DNA of 64,000 nucleotides from Pardosa pseudoannulata (Eukaryota > Arthropoda > Arachnida > Araneae > Lycosidae), in contig CM063510.1 of NCBI GenBank assembly GCA_032207245.1, positions 43,861,056 to 43,925,055 of the forward strand, read 5' to 3'. Shown in pieces: positions 36,625 through 48,550 of the stretch; within the stretch, counting starts at the first letter, position 1, and each line of letters starts with the position of its first letter. The translations under genes were made by a program, and so were the position numbers. A model generated the notes under the pieces. That model was given only the letters and a program-made list of their open reading frames with translations, was not told where the DNA came from and did no database searches.

Positions 36625-37178
36625 TACACTCAAGAGCCAGAACATTATGACCACCTGTCAATAACGAGTTGGCCCACCTTTGGCGCGCAACACATCTTCA
36701 ACCCGCCTTGGCATGGATGCCACAAGTCCTTGGTAGGTGGCCGGTGACATATTGTACCAGATGTTTACTCAAATCCGAGATATTACGAATGGGTGGTCTT
36801 TGAACTCTGAGCTGCCGTCCCATAACATCCCAAATGTGTTCTATCGGATTGAGATCCGGTGAGTTAGGCGGTCAGGACATTAACTGGAATTCAACGTCAT
36901 GTTCCTGGAACCACTCCAACACAATTCTAGCCTTGTAACACGGGGCGTTGTCTTGTTGGAACACTCCATTTCCAGCTGGAAAAACAGAGGTCATGTAAGA
37001 GTGCAACTGATCCGCAATGATGTTCAGATACCCTGTAGCATTAATGATCTGCTCTACCACAACCACGGGTCCCAGAGACTCTCAAGAGAACGTCCTCCAA
37101 AGTATAATACCACCACCACCGGCCTATGTATGACCTACTGTACATTGAGGGAGCAACTGTTTGCCTGGAAGACGGCTA
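36625..37178 (-). pseudogene. Tc1-like transposase C-terminal half with terminal repeat
   Basis: The plus-strand edge CCAGAACATTATGACCACCTG is the typical right terminal motif. On the minus strand come VVVVEQIINATGYLNIIADQ, then FQQDNAPCYKA (second catalytic Asp), WFQEHDVEF, and after a stop SPDLNPIEHIWDVMG (catalytic Glu). The stop at 36874-36872 (TGA) falls where a Trp codon is usual before PP. Smaller indels affect the 3' portion. The N-terminal DNA-binding half and left end are lost. It lies inside the loop of the foldback-like element. Confidence 0.9.
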
Positions 37179-38369
37179 CCTTTTTATTATTTACTTTGTA
37201 CGTATACCTTATAAACTTTTCCTAGCAGAATCGTGAAATTTCTGGTACTGTTTAAATGCATACTCGTATACTACAACTAAACAGTCCAAAGAATTTTAGT
37301 AGTTTTTTTTAATATTGAGTTTTGAAAATTTAAGCTATTTTAATATTTTTTCCTACACTTACATGATTCACGTATAAAAAATTATGTATAAATATGTATG
37401 AATGTGTAGTATGTTAAAAATATATTTATCAATTATATTAGTAAAAGAATCTGTATTGTAAATGCAAAATATTTCTGATGTCTTTGAACAAGACTTTTTC
37501 TAAAAGTAAAATATTCCATCGTAAAATTATGTTTTAAAAAAGGGAAATTATATATTTTAATGAAAAATTTAAAACTTATTTAGTTTTTTCATTTTAAATG
37601 ATTTATCTTTAATAATAATTCAAACATGAAATGAATAAATGAACTTCACTTACCCTCAAGATAAATTTTGAAATATGTATATTAGAAACTAAATTTTTAT
37701 ATTGAACGAAATAAAACATCTGTTTTATTCTTTAAACCAAAACTTTTTCGAGGTAAATGACATTTTAAGGCTAAAAAAGTGAAAACTGTTCAGAAATAGA
37801 AATTTTTAATTTAGCCTTTGTTATCTTATGAAATATTTTGCTCATTAGATCCTTATGATATAATTGAGGCTGTAAGAAAAATATTATAACTAGCTTTTTC
37901 TTTCCATATAAAGTGGTTTTCTATTTTAAATTTCAAAAATTAAGTTGATTGTAAGTGATTTATATCTTTTTTTCGTTTGATGTATGCATTTTATGATTTT
38001 TAAAAAATATATTGCTTTATCTAAGAAAACTAAATATTTTTTATAAAATTGGACCATCATTAATGATGTAGGAAAAACTTCTTTCTAAACAGAGCAAAAC
38101 TTTTTAATTTATAATGGATCACTAATAGTATCGTTCACTAATAGTATCACTAATAATGCCGTTTCAGCGAAGACTTTTCTGCTTGAAAAGTAGTTTTTCT
38201 AAGATTATTAGGTTGGCCATTAATTTATTTTTAACTCATTATTTTATTTTTGGTCATTAATTTATTTTATATTTATTTTTAACTCTTAACTAAGCTACCG
38301 GATATATTACCTCAATTGCGTATCTTATAATAAGAACGTGAATAATTCAATATTTTCAAGGCATATTAT

Positions 38370-39040
38370 TAATTAATATTATTAGAGATATAATTTCCGT
38401 TGGATTTGTGCATCTAGGAATATTTCTCATTCTTATAAACTGTGACCACTTTCCTTTACAATTTTATGCTAAGATATTATTATTAATTAATTTTATGGGA
38501 GATATAATTTCCGTTGGGATTGTGAATCTAGAAATATTCTTCATTATTATAAACTGTGACCACTTTCCTTTACAATTTTATGCTAAAATATTATTATTAA
38601 TTAATTTTATAGAAGATATAATTCCCGCTGGTGTTGTGCATCTAGAAATATTTTTTATTCTTATAAACTGTGACCACTTTCCTTTACAATTTTATGCTAA
38701 GATATTATTATTAATTATATCTTAATATATTAATAATATTATTAGTAGTATGTTAAGATATTATTACTCATTTATAGGAGATATAATTTCCGTTGGTGTT
38801 GTGCATCTAGAAATATTTTTATTATTATAAACTGTGACCACTTTCCTTTACAATTTTATACTATGGTATTATTATTAAGTATATCTTAATATATTAATAA
38901 TATTATTATTAATATGTTAAGATTTTGTTATTAATTTATAGGAGATATAATTTCCATTGGTGTTGTGCATCTAGAAATATTTTTTATTACTATAAACTGT
39001 GACCACTTTCGTTTACAATTTTATTCTAAAATATCACTAC
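38370..39040. repeat. Tandem units of the right foldback arm (114 and 165 bp)
   Basis: TGTGACCACTTTC recurs at 38441, 38555, 38669, 38833 and 38998, giving spacings of 114, 114, 164 and 165 bases. The longer spacings contain an extra ~50-base near-palindromic AT segment (ATATCTTAATATATTAATAA type). Because 114 is divisible by three, the first three units make an open frame of 38-residue repeats (38408-38725) that is probably not a gene. Confidence 0.95.
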
Positions 39041-39221
39041 TTGTTAAATTGTCATTTATATGGGACAACTTACTGCAATTTTTTTTTATTTTGCTAACAT
39101 TTCTGAGTTGAAAACAAGATTCTAAAAAGGTAATCGCCGTTCAGTTTGAAATCTAAAGGTCGTATGAGGTAAAAGTAATTTCAGTTTATCTGAGGGGTCG
39201 AATTTCAGATTTATGTTTTCT

Positions 39222-39570
39222 CTCGAGTAGCGGTAGCTCAGTCTACAAAGGCAGCTATCTCGTAGGTCTCATAGGGTCGGCCTCAAGCCCGTCAAAGATC
39301 CACCGTGTTCGTGAATGGCGGCTGAAGTACGTAAAATAGCTTTATATGCCTTACAAGCACCCAAACTACATCTCTGGAAATAGCAGGCCAAGTTTGGGGT
39401 CGTCTGCTTGGTCCCTGCTTTTAAATTATGGGGACCCACTTGAACCAATTCATCTTTTCAACGTGCCTGTGCTTATGGAAAGAAAGGTGCACCCCTTCAT
39501 CTTGAGCTTTAGAAAGTCTTCAGCCCTCGCAGTTCTTTGTTCAAATGAAGCTGCATATTACACTTAGCCA
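39222..39570 (+). mobile_element. SINE family D, near full length
   Basis: The head CGGTAGCTCAGTCTAC resembles a tRNA A box, and GGCCTCAAGCCC sits at the B-box position. The body GGCCAAGTTTGGGGTCGTCTG, GGGGACCCACTTGAACCAA and AAGGTGCACCCCTTCATCTTG matches the truncated copy at 30.8 kb. It begins just outside the foldback-like element. Confidence 0.7.
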
Positions 39571-40036
39571 TGGAACAGTCTCATATTGCAACGGGGTCTA
39601 TTTGTAGTGCAGCTCTCATTAAAATTAGGTATTTATCTATGATCAAATATAATGGTTAATATTTGGTTAGTGTAAGATTAATTTTATTTGTATTGCTTTG
39701 TGTAGATTATTTAAGTTTTAAATTCAACCACAGGTTCTGACGAACTGCAGACTTATTTTTTAGAAACTAATAAGCTAATTTAGAGCTACTAAAATAAAAT
39801 ATTACACTAAAATAAACACATACAAGGTTGATAGTTTAAAATAAAAATTAGAAAAATTATTGTTATACAATTTATATGTCTATGTACAGAAAATTGATTC
39901 AAATTTTAAAAAAAATTGGCTTTCCAAATTTTTTACTAAGTGCCCCATTATTCAAAATTCAACATTACTGAGATACTAAAACCTTTAAAAAAGAAGAGAG
40001 AGGACCTAATTCCAAATTCAAATATATAATAAGTAC

Positions 40037-40337
40037 CTTTGTGAATCTGCAAAGGGATGTGCATCTGCAGGGATGTGCCAGGGCGGTACTCAGGTCGGGA
40101 GCTCTTCAGACTTGGAGTTGGTGGAACGATGTAGACCTCTTTGCGTGTATTCTCGATTGATGGGATGACAATGCTGACTTCAGACCCATCACTGGTCTGA
40201 GTCCTTCTAAATACGTAGAGTGATTCTGAGAAGCTGTAGGTCAGTAACACTTCTGGTCGTTGCGAAATTTCGTCCTCGTAAATTTTTCGGAGTCTCTCTT
40301 GGACCCAACTCTTTCTTTGGTCCCCGAACTCTGCTCT
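40037..40337 (-). CDS. Candidate internal exon, 100 codons, function unknown
   Basis: A 301-base minus-strand segment is open throughout, begins after a TAG acceptor (40340-40338) and ends at AAAG followed by a GTACTT donor. Codon use is richer in G+C than the surroundings. The peptide looks globular and polar (KSWVQERLRKIYEDEISQRP near the start, SSRPEYRPGTSLQMHIPL near the end). No domain is recognised. Its first ~60 bases are duplicated 108 bases upstream, including the acceptor. Reading through from the upstream copy would meet the in-frame TAG. It may belong to a host gene or to an unrecognised mobile element. Confidence 0.4.
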
Positions 40338-40460
40338 CTAATTCCAAAACTCCAACTCTGTTTCTCCAACAATATTCTCTAACTGCCTATTTTTCCAGAG
40401 TCTCTCTCGGAGCCAACTCTTCCTTTGGTCCCCGAACTCTGCTCTACAACAATCTTCTTT
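40280..40460. repeat. 108-bp tandem duplication at the 5' edge of the candidate exon
   Basis: GAGTCTCTCTTGGACCCAAC at about 40290 and GAGTCTCTCTCGGAGCCAAC at about 40398 are followed by the same TTTGGTCCCCGAACTCTGCTCT. The unit length is 36 codons. Confidence 0.85.
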
Positions 40461-40639
40461 CTTTTTTTATATCAATTTCATCTCTGTTGTTTCTTATTTT
40501 TCTTACTCCAATCAGCAGAGCTGTACATATTCATTGGTCTCCCTTTCCCCGCCTTTAAAGCACAAACATGGGGGAAACCTTACCCCTTCAAATTGGGCAC
40601 TGTCCCTCAGGGACTCATAAATAACTTCACAAAAGAATA

Positions 40640-42600
40640 AACTTCTTAATTTTCAAATATATATAACTTAAAAGCTAGATATTTATTAGTTCATAAAACA
40701 GACTCCTAGATTTTTATGAAAAGTTGGTAAAACCGGTGATAAAATTTTCATTGCAACAAAAAACAATCGATAATTAAATTTAAAATTATCACATATATAT
40801 TTAATCTATTATTTAAGCCAAATATAAAAGAAAATTATCTACGTAATATCTAAGTTTAGTGATAAAACGTATGAAAATAATGCAGACGGTATTTAAACAG
40901 TTTAAAATAAGAAATGATTCAATGAGATGGTTAAAGGAATGACGTCATAATGCTAGAAAAAAAAAAGTTAGTTTTACCTATTTATTATGGGATAAATTGA
41001 TAAATTTAATCGCCTGCTCTTAAAATGGGGCTTAAACGCTCGAAAAGGGGGCAAGGGATGGATTTTGAAATTTTTAAAGACGACGCATTGAATTTTGCTA
41101 ACGCTAACTCATCAAGAATCCAATATGGATGTCTCTATCCATTCCAGGTCCAACCGCTTCATAAATTCGAGGATAGATGGACAGATAACTTAGGCTATTA
41201 TTATATGGGGGATACATACAAAGGATTTTTTTCGAGATATATAATACATATGTTTAATGATATGACCGCTGTAGTTCTTCCTTGGCCAATAAATTATTAA
41301 AAAGTCAAAATGAGTTGATACTGATATTGTAGTTCATAGGATTAAAATGTTCCCAGTTTAGATGAAAAATGTTTAACGAACAGATTGATTTGGTTATAGC
41401 TGTTTTCAAATCTCAAAGATTTTAAATTTATAATTTGTTCTTGATAGTGAAGAGAAATAATTTTTCTAGTAAATATTTTATGATTGAGAGTTATTTTTGG
41501 GGTAGCTAAGGGAATTTTTTTTTTTTTCGTCACGAGTAACACTAATTAATGTGAGAGTGCCATTCTTAAGAAAAACCTTCAAAATAGATCTTCCACTCCA
41601 ATGATTGCGATTGTACAATAACCCTAAGCTTCTGGGAAAGGGTAAGCCTTGCAAACTAATCCATAGCTCTCGCCTATTCTTGGACAAAAGAGATTATGTC
41701 AAGCCCTCTTCACTAGCAAAAGAAATATTATTTTCTCTGTTTGAAGCTTTTAAATAAATCCTCAGAAACAAAAATATTTCTTTGCAAATACTCAAATTTA
41801 AAGAACAAGAAAGAGAAACTCAGCTCAAACGATTAAATGATTATAGAATATCCTCGTAACTAATTTAAGTGAGCAGACAATCTGTGAAAATCTCTTTTCC
41901 CATGATGCTGTTCGAAGCACCATCTTATTCTATCTATATCAGCGATTAACCCAACGTAATGAGAAAACGGAAGCAGACTAAGTCATGCATAAAAAAGAAC
42001 TATTAATTGCACAATCTTAATCAGTCTCTGCGATTCTTTTAAAGAAGTATCGGCTTAAAAAGTTTCTGCCATCTAGATGTTCTAATTCGTTTAGTTCTTT
42101 CTCCATCACCCCGGTTTCTTGAGAAGTGTGATTCCATTATAAGTAATTGTTCCACTGCCCCTGATTTTTGTCTTTTCTCGAAAACTCTTTTGTCATTCGG
42201 GAAGTAAACTGATCATCTCGAAATCGAATCCTATTTTTATTCTTATTTCACCGCATTCAAACGAATTGCATTTTTCTCTCTTGGATCTCTGGATACCCAG
42301 ACGGATTTTGAGAAACGATCCCAGGGAAAATAAATATCTGGATTCTTTTTAGGATAGGGATAAAATTCAGAATATTAAAAGTTCGATCTCCAATTTGATC
42401 TGAATTCGAAACAGGGTAGGAGAAATAGCTTTTGAAATCGGAAAATAATTACAGAGACACAGTCGCCGCCTTAACGATCTCGAATGTAAATTGATACCTG
42501 TTTTGAGTTTATATAAAACCGTTTTTTTTTTCTAAGCGTATATTTATAAGGCATTAGTACAAAGATCCAAGGACATATACTGATATGCGGGGGGAGGTCT
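40640..42600. other. No gene recognised
   Basis: A plus-strand 91-codon frame (41025-41300) is the only notable one. It shows no recognisable domain and no splice signals that stand out. Confidence 0.4.
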
Positions 42601-42639
42601 AGAACCTCCCTAAAATATTTTCAAAGTATGCATTGCAAA

Positions 42640-42786
42640 ATTTTTTAAACTTATTAAAATTTGAGTGCGTTACTAGTTTCTACTGAAAATGTTGAAAGAT
42701 CAGTTTCGACTATGAAAAGAATAACAACGTTTCTTCCAAATAGACCCAGTCACAAGAGGTTGACAAATTTAATATTTCTCTCTATG
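42640..42786 (+). pseudogene. hAT transposase C-terminal (dimerisation) remnant
   Basis: The plus-strand frame STENVERSVSTMKRITTFLP continues to SHKRLTNLIFLS. It matches the hAT C-terminal dimerisation motif (ERsFS-LkriK--lR-----RL--L). Upstream VTSF is in another frame, implying a frameshift. A Tc1-like end abuts it at 42787. Confidence 0.8.
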
Positions 42787-43170
42787 TACACTGTCTACCA
42801 ATAAGTATTTAGACACCTGTGATAGAAAAGAAAAACTAACTTCATTCAAAACCAATAGTTGGTAGAGCCTCCACGAAAGGCAATTACAGCATGAATCCTC
42901 CGGGGTATACTTTCCACAAGTCCTTGTATTACAGCTAGTGGTACTGTCTTCCACTCCGCTTGGAGTAGACATACAAGTTCCTTCACCGATTTTGAAAGGG
43001 GAGTGCACCCCTTAATTCGGCTATCCCACTAGTTCTTGATAGGTTCCAGAGATTCTCGATAGGGTTCAGGTCTCAGCTCTGCGCAGACCAGTCCATTCGA
43101 TGAACTCCATTGGCACCATACCGCATAAGAGACGGTCGCATCAGGCGACACCGTATGGAGGGGGCATAAA
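42787..43170 (-). pseudogene. Tc1/mariner-like 3' end remnant
   Basis: The plus-strand edge CACTGTCTACCAATAAGTAT followed by TTAGACACCTG is a terminal inverted repeat of a Tc1/mariner-type element. Inside on the minus strand is a frame with LNPIENLWN (catalytic Glu region), then a degraded tail (RTSGIAELRGALP). The open frame 43008-42769 is an out-of-frame shadow. It is 5'-truncated. Confidence 0.8.
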
Positions 43171-43429
43171 CAACGAAATTTAAACGCTTAAGGACTTCAG
43201 ATTGGGAAAACCTACTGCCCGATCCTGAATATTTTTACAATATAATGGGTTTAAATCACTCAGCTGAAGGTTCATTTTCTCATACGAATCATATTTCAAA
43301 TATATATGATTCAAATGTATATTATGTGGAAGTATACAAAAATAAATATTATTTTTCATATTACAAACTTTATTTAGTTCTGTTAAATAAAATTTTATTA
43401 CACGATTTAATTTTTTGTAGTATTTCGCA

Positions 43430-43430
<1 letters not shown>

Positions 43431-43521
<91 letters not shown>
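43431..43521. repeat. (CA)n(TA)n compound microsatellite
   Basis: CA repeats to about 43468 pass into TA repeats to 43521. Confidence 0.95.
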
Positions 43522-43525
<4 letters not shown>

Positions 43526-43755
43526 GGACACCAACCTCTTAATTGCTTTGGCGGCCCTCTACTGCTCTAAACACTTTGACTATGATTTAGAAAAAAATGA
43601 AATACATCCTTTTATATCAAAATCAAAAAAATAGGGAACAAATAAGGTAATTTTTGTTTATGGGGATTTTTTCGCGAACAGCTGTCAATACCAAATAGTT
43701 GCAAATACCAATATAGCTTAAGACGAATTGAGATTCCAAGAAGCAAAGATATTGT

Positions 43756-43932
43756 TTAGTTTGGAGTGCTACAGTCTACTTTTTACTACACGAGGGCTAA
43801 TGAGATGGTGACCTACTACTTATAAACTACTCTAAATGGCGACAAACACTCATGACAGCAGCAGGAATTAAACCCACGAACTCTGGCATCGAAGAGCAGC
43901 GCTTTACCCATTTGGTCATCGTTTAGCGCAAA
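43756..43932 (-). mobile_element. SINE, family A, minus strand
   Basis: The 3' module (GGAGTGCTACAGTCTAC and CTACACGAGGGCTAATGAGA on the plus strand) leads into a reversed head with a B-box-like region near 43870 (AATTAAACCC on the plus strand). It ends near GGTCATCGTTTAGCGC. Confidence 0.75.
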
Positions 43933-44820
43933 AAGGTGAAAGAGACAAAAATGAAAACTTGGAGATAACTTGTACAAATGCTAGGATAAATACATATTTA
44001 ATATTTAAACTAACACATATATAAGAATTGTTTATAAAATATGTGAAAAAACATGAAAAAAATTTTTTATAGGATTTAATTGTTACGTTAATTCTACACC
44101 AATTTTCACTTACACCCTTTGCTTTTTCTCCTTCTATTGGGGTTAAGTTCTGTAATTCATTTTGCTAGTATGTGCAGCATTTTATCTTGCAGTACTTAGT
44201 GATCACTACTTTCAAAACATTGGATCTGAGTTTTCATGGTGCTTTGTAAATTGAATTTCGTCTTCAAGATATGTTAGGTTGTAGGAAAGTTAGATAGACA
44301 AACCTATTATGTAGAAAAATTAAGCATTTATAGGAGCATCGGAGTCTATAGAACTGCAACATTGAAATTTTATTTATCGGCCCATTGTCTTTCTCAGATA
44401 GGACCGGATAAAACCCTTAGAGACTGTAAGCACTTAAAGTTTTAGTGGACATATATGTAGTTGCAAATATATATAAAAAAGGGTGAAACAAAATTTATTT
44501 GTGAGATCAATTAAAAATTACAATATAGAGAACGACAATATTTACTTCTGTAAGTTCCCCTTTTATTTAGTTTCGAAAAATGTTCACCTACTTTCTATAA
44601 AGTCTTAGATCAGATCCTCAAAACTAACCTTTGTAATATATCTTTCTCCTATGCTTAATAGAGATCAAACATCCAGCCTAAGTTGCTGAATAGCTGCTTT
44701 TTTATACACTTCAACTGAGAAAATGAAAGCTCAACTGAGCAATTTGAAACCATTGATGTTACAAATATATATATAATTCAATGTGCACATTTCAAAATGA
44801 ACACTGAGTATTGTTTACTA

Positions 44821-45590
44821 CAGCGGTTCTCAAACCTGTTATCCCATGGAACACCTTTCTTACCCCATAAATAGCAACAGTACTTCTAAAAAAATACTAT
44901 TTAAGGAGACACTAAGGCCTCTTTATCTATCACTAATTAAACATAAACAAAATATTAAACAATGTAAACCAGCATAAAAATGTAGACAGAACTTAGAGAA
45001 GGTGACGAGGAAACAAGAATTATTTTAATAAAATGATGCAAATAAAATGATACGTGGATGAAAAGTATCCAGGGATAAATGTTGTAGCTTTGTTTTTCAC
45101 TGTCATAAATTTATTTAAAGTTTGTTGTGCAGAAGAAAGTTTTATTCTTAAGAATAAATGCATCGTATCCTATTCTACATCCATCATTTTGTGGTATTTA
45201 GTTTTCGATAAGGCATATGCAGAAAAGAAAGTTTCGCTAATATAGATAGCTTCAAAAGGTAACAACACAGACAATGCCTTAGAGGATAATGATGGATATT
45301 CTCTTTTCAAACGACACTAGAATTCTGACACTGATGCTGCTTTATAAAGCAAAGACATTGAACAGTCCAATATTAGTCCAATAAGTGTTTCATACTCTTC
45401 CGAAGAACAAAGTTTTTCATATATTCTTTTGGTATGGATTTTTGGTTCATAATTGTTTCTTTAAATTTTCGTCTTGCTGTTAAGATAAATATTGGTTCAT
45501 AGAATCTCTGAAAAAGTCGATGGTGTTTAAAAACTTCTCAAGGAACCCCTAGGTTTTGAAGTACACACTTTGAGAAACTCTATTTGAGAA
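44821..45590. mobile_element. hAT-like non-autonomous element
   Basis: The left end is CAGCGGTTCTCAAACCTGTT followed by ATGGAACACC. The right end, on the other strand, is GAGTTTCTCAAAGTGTGTAC followed by CCTAGGGGTTCC. These are matching hAT-type termini. The interior has no recognisable transposase; the 63-codon frame at 45054-45245 is not assigned. Confidence 0.7.
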
Positions 45591-46000
45591 TAATTATTTT
45601 ATTAATTTCAACATCACTAAATCTTTTTTTAAAATTTTTACGGCATTCATGCAGTTTACCTGCTTTCCTGTGGAAGACATTTTCCTCCTTTGAGCATCAT
45701 TTCAAGCTAGAGCCCTTGGAGATCTGCCACGAGTCTTCTTGCTGTTTGTATATATCTGTATGTAAATTTTTAAATTAATGAGAGGACCCCTTTACAGATC
45801 CTGGTTCAGCTACACCATTCACAGTATTGCACTATACGGCTCATAGACCATAATAAATTCGGCTATAAAAAATTTCCCTCGGTGCCCCCTTCCCTTTAGC
45901 ACGTGCTTATTTTTCTTAATGGTTAATCCTCCCCCGGTTCACAAATAAAACCAGCATGATTTGCCGTGGCAAAAAAATTTCCATCTCCAACCTTGCCTTA

Positions 46001-46250
46001 TGTAACGAATTGAGACGGACCCTGTTACGTACAGGTAGAGCGAAGGCTCCCCCAAAAGACGATTTGTTACATTCCTGAGTGATGCATGGCGTTGGAGGAT
46101 ATATTCTGTAACACGCAGGGCATAAAAGGGGTCCAGCAGCGTCCCGGGCACACGCATCCGTGGGGCGGAGTCTTGATTGTGGGCGTGTCTGCAGCCGGAT
46201 ATGTACGCTAGGCGCGTGCCCGGGGACGGGGTTATGTATTTCCAGAGCAG
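46001..46250. other. G+C-rich island with TATA-like element, unassigned
   Basis: This ~250-base stretch is far richer in G+C than its surroundings. It contains four TGTWAC motifs (46001, 46023, 46067, 46108), a GGCATAAAAGGGG TATA-like box and GTGGGGCGGAGTC. It might be an LTR or promoter fragment, but neither end can be defined. Confidence 0.3.
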
Positions 46251-47021
46251 TTTTCTTTTTTGGCCTTTTCTTTTTTGTAATGCTATTAAAAAAGATTGTC
46301 ATTGATTTATGGGCGAGAGCAGATTTGCAGGCCTTTTTTTTCTGCATCGTTATTTGTTTTTATTTCTTTTTAGTTTCTTGTTTTAATGTATGTGTAGCGT
46401 AGGAGATTTATTAAAAAGCTTTCAAAGATCGGTATGTAAAGAAAAATTTTCGTAAAGAAGAAGTGAGCTTTTATAAAAAATATTTCCCCTTCCTCTATTA
46501 GAATTCTCCCTATTAGATTGAGACACGAAAAATTTATCTCTATTATTTAACTGATGTTTTCAGTACCTGCTTTGATAATCCTTTAATTTATTAGGTATTT
46601 TAGCTTATGTTAAAAGATCCGGTTATGGAAGATTTAATTTTGTCAAGGTAGTTAGGTATTAGCTACATTGGATTTACTTACCACTGTCAAAAAATTTCGA
46701 GATAAACAAGCCATCTAAATGTCAAGTTACAAACTGCCATACAACGAGACACGGTGTAATTTTTGCTAAAATTTTTAACGGTTATAAACATTAATACAAC
46801 GAAATGAATTTTTATGAAAAAATATTCCTTTTTAATAATTTCTTTTTAAAGATTTTAATGCCTTACATGTTTTATGTGATAACAGCATTATTTATCTCCT
46901 ATCATAATAAAAATGAAATTAAAAATTTGATTTTTAAAAAATCGAGATTTAGTGGTTCCTTGTCCCTATAAAATACAATCTGTCGTTTTTGAGCAACTCA
47001 GAGAGATTTTGACTTGTGATA

Positions 47022-47299
47022 TGTTGAAGCATAATAAAAAGCCGCAGATCGCAAACACCTTTTATTGAAAACACCAAAATAATGAAGAAATACGAGGTAC
47101 ATTGGGCTTTTATAGTTTTAAGATCCTGCGTTCAGCCAATCAAATTACAGGTACAAACTAATTAAACACAGCCAATCAAAATACAAAAGGATCAACTAAA
47201 GAAAACCTGGAACGTCAAAGAAAGCTATTCTTATATACAACAATAATCGGCCAAGCCGTCAAGTATGCGTGCGATTATATATTTCAACATAATACTACA
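47022..47299 (-). mobile_element. Candidate solo LTR, minus strand
   Basis: On the minus strand it starts TGTAGTATTATG and ends GCTTCAACA. Two TGATTGGCTG CCAAT-type motifs come first, then CTATAAAAG (47115-47107), and AATAAA (47066-47061) shortly before the end. This is the order expected for U3, R and U5. No target duplication is visible and no internal region is attached. Confidence 0.5.
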
Positions 47300-47935
47300 C
47301 TGGACATATCTTGAGCATATAAGGAAATCTGTTTCGTTTATACTCCCTCTATAGCTATTTCAATCAGCTGTAAACATATAAGGTCATCATAGAACTACGT
47401 GGTTAATGATTATACATTATTACAGTGTCATTTCGTTTTCAAACATTTGAAAAGTTCATTATAAAGAAGAGGGGTGCTGCTATGCTAGGTTATAATAGAA
47501 GTAAATTGGACTAAATTTTTTTTCACATAAACAATCAAAATATTAGAACAGAATAAAAAAAAAATGTATGATACGGTTAAAATCGCACCACTTAAAAATT
47601 TTGCGTACAGTAATTTTCAGAGGAAACCTACATTGAACTTCGTAAGATGACCTATAACGAACTTTCTGTAATGACCTATGAAATTCAATCAATGGGGGCC
47701 TATGTTGAATTCTTATTCCATATTTACCGTAGTTCTGAAATTCAGTGAAGCAATCCTGAAATATCGATATGTATACCAAAGATGCCGCAGCAATGATCAA
47801 GAAAAATTCTGAAATTATTAAAGAGGACATTAAAATACATAAAATTTTAAAGCTTCTTCCATGGACATTGTTAAAACTTGCCAAGAATTGTCTTTGCATT
47901 TTCTCGAGGTGCGATCTACGCGCTTCTCAAACTGG

Positions 47936-47996
47936 GTGTGTTAAGTTTATACCAGGGGTGCCTCGGAGAAAAAAGTTTGAGTACCTCTGTGTATTA
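47936..47996. mobile_element. Minimal hAT-like MITE (about 60 bp)
   Basis: TTCTCAAACTGGGTG and, 20 bases later, GGGGTGCCTCGGAGAAAAAA then GTTTGAGTACCTCTG look like the left and right termini of a hAT element brought almost together by internal deletion. Confidence 0.45.
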
Positions 47997-48550
47997 TTCC
48001 ATATATACTGATCTGTAGTGATTATAATTTTTCTCTACCTGGCTATCCACTTGTCTTTTTGGCATTCTCCGATTCCATGTCTCAAAAGTATATTTGTCCT
48101 TGTTGGGGTAGGGGTAAGCAGTAGGCACCCAATGTATGTTAGGACAGCGCGCAAACATCCAAGCTTTATTCGAGAGTCGAAACAAATCCGATCATCGCTG
48201 TATATGTAAAGCGTTTGAATTTTGGTAGAAGAATTTATGGATTCGAATCTCATTGTTAGCCTAGACCTTTATAGACTTTTGTAATTGGTTATAAAGCATA
48301 CTGTAAAGGGAAAATTAGGTTTGTGCTTAATTTGCCTTTGCGCAGCACAAGTTGCCATTGGAACTTAGAAATAACCTACCCAATTTTAAGAAAATTGTTA
48401 GTTCTAACCATATGTGGTGTGAGCGGGTGTGATTATAATTTGTCCTATATCAGTCATTCTAAGAGCATTCTTTTTATTTCACGAGCCTGTGTATATGTGT
48501 GTTCGTATATTTAGAACACACTCAACGATGAACGCATTAGATTGCCTTAC

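Larger units (their letters stand above)
35418..39184. mobile_element. Foldback-like element with long unequal inverted repeats
   Basis: The left arm (35418-35695) and right arm (about 38370-39184) are inverse complements. Matched blocks are ACGACCTTCAGATT/ACGACCTTTAGATT, TCAACTCAGAAATGTTA, GATTTAACAAGTAGTGATAT, a TAAAATTGTAA(G/A)(G/C)GAAAG block and ATCTCCTATAAA. The left arm holds one inner unit and the right arm five tandem copies of it. The loop holds a Tc1-like remnant and AT-rich sequence without a recognisable own transposase. Long arms with tandem subrepeats resemble foldback (FB) elements. No flanking duplication was identified. Confidence 0.75.

Noticed and set aside
38408..38725. 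Plus-strand frame of 38-residue repeats that looked like a repeat protein
   Set aside because: It is a consequence of a 114-base (multiple of three) tandem unit in a foldback arm. The frame is lost in the 164-165-base units.
42769..43008. 79-codon minus-strand frame with several Cys
   Set aside because: It is the wrong frame of a Tc1-like 3' remnant. The LNPIENLWN motif lies in another frame.
45939..46347. Overlapping frames of 143 and 72 codons on the minus strand
   Set aside because: They overlap a G+C-rich island open on both strands and have no domain-like pattern. Openness follows from G+C content.
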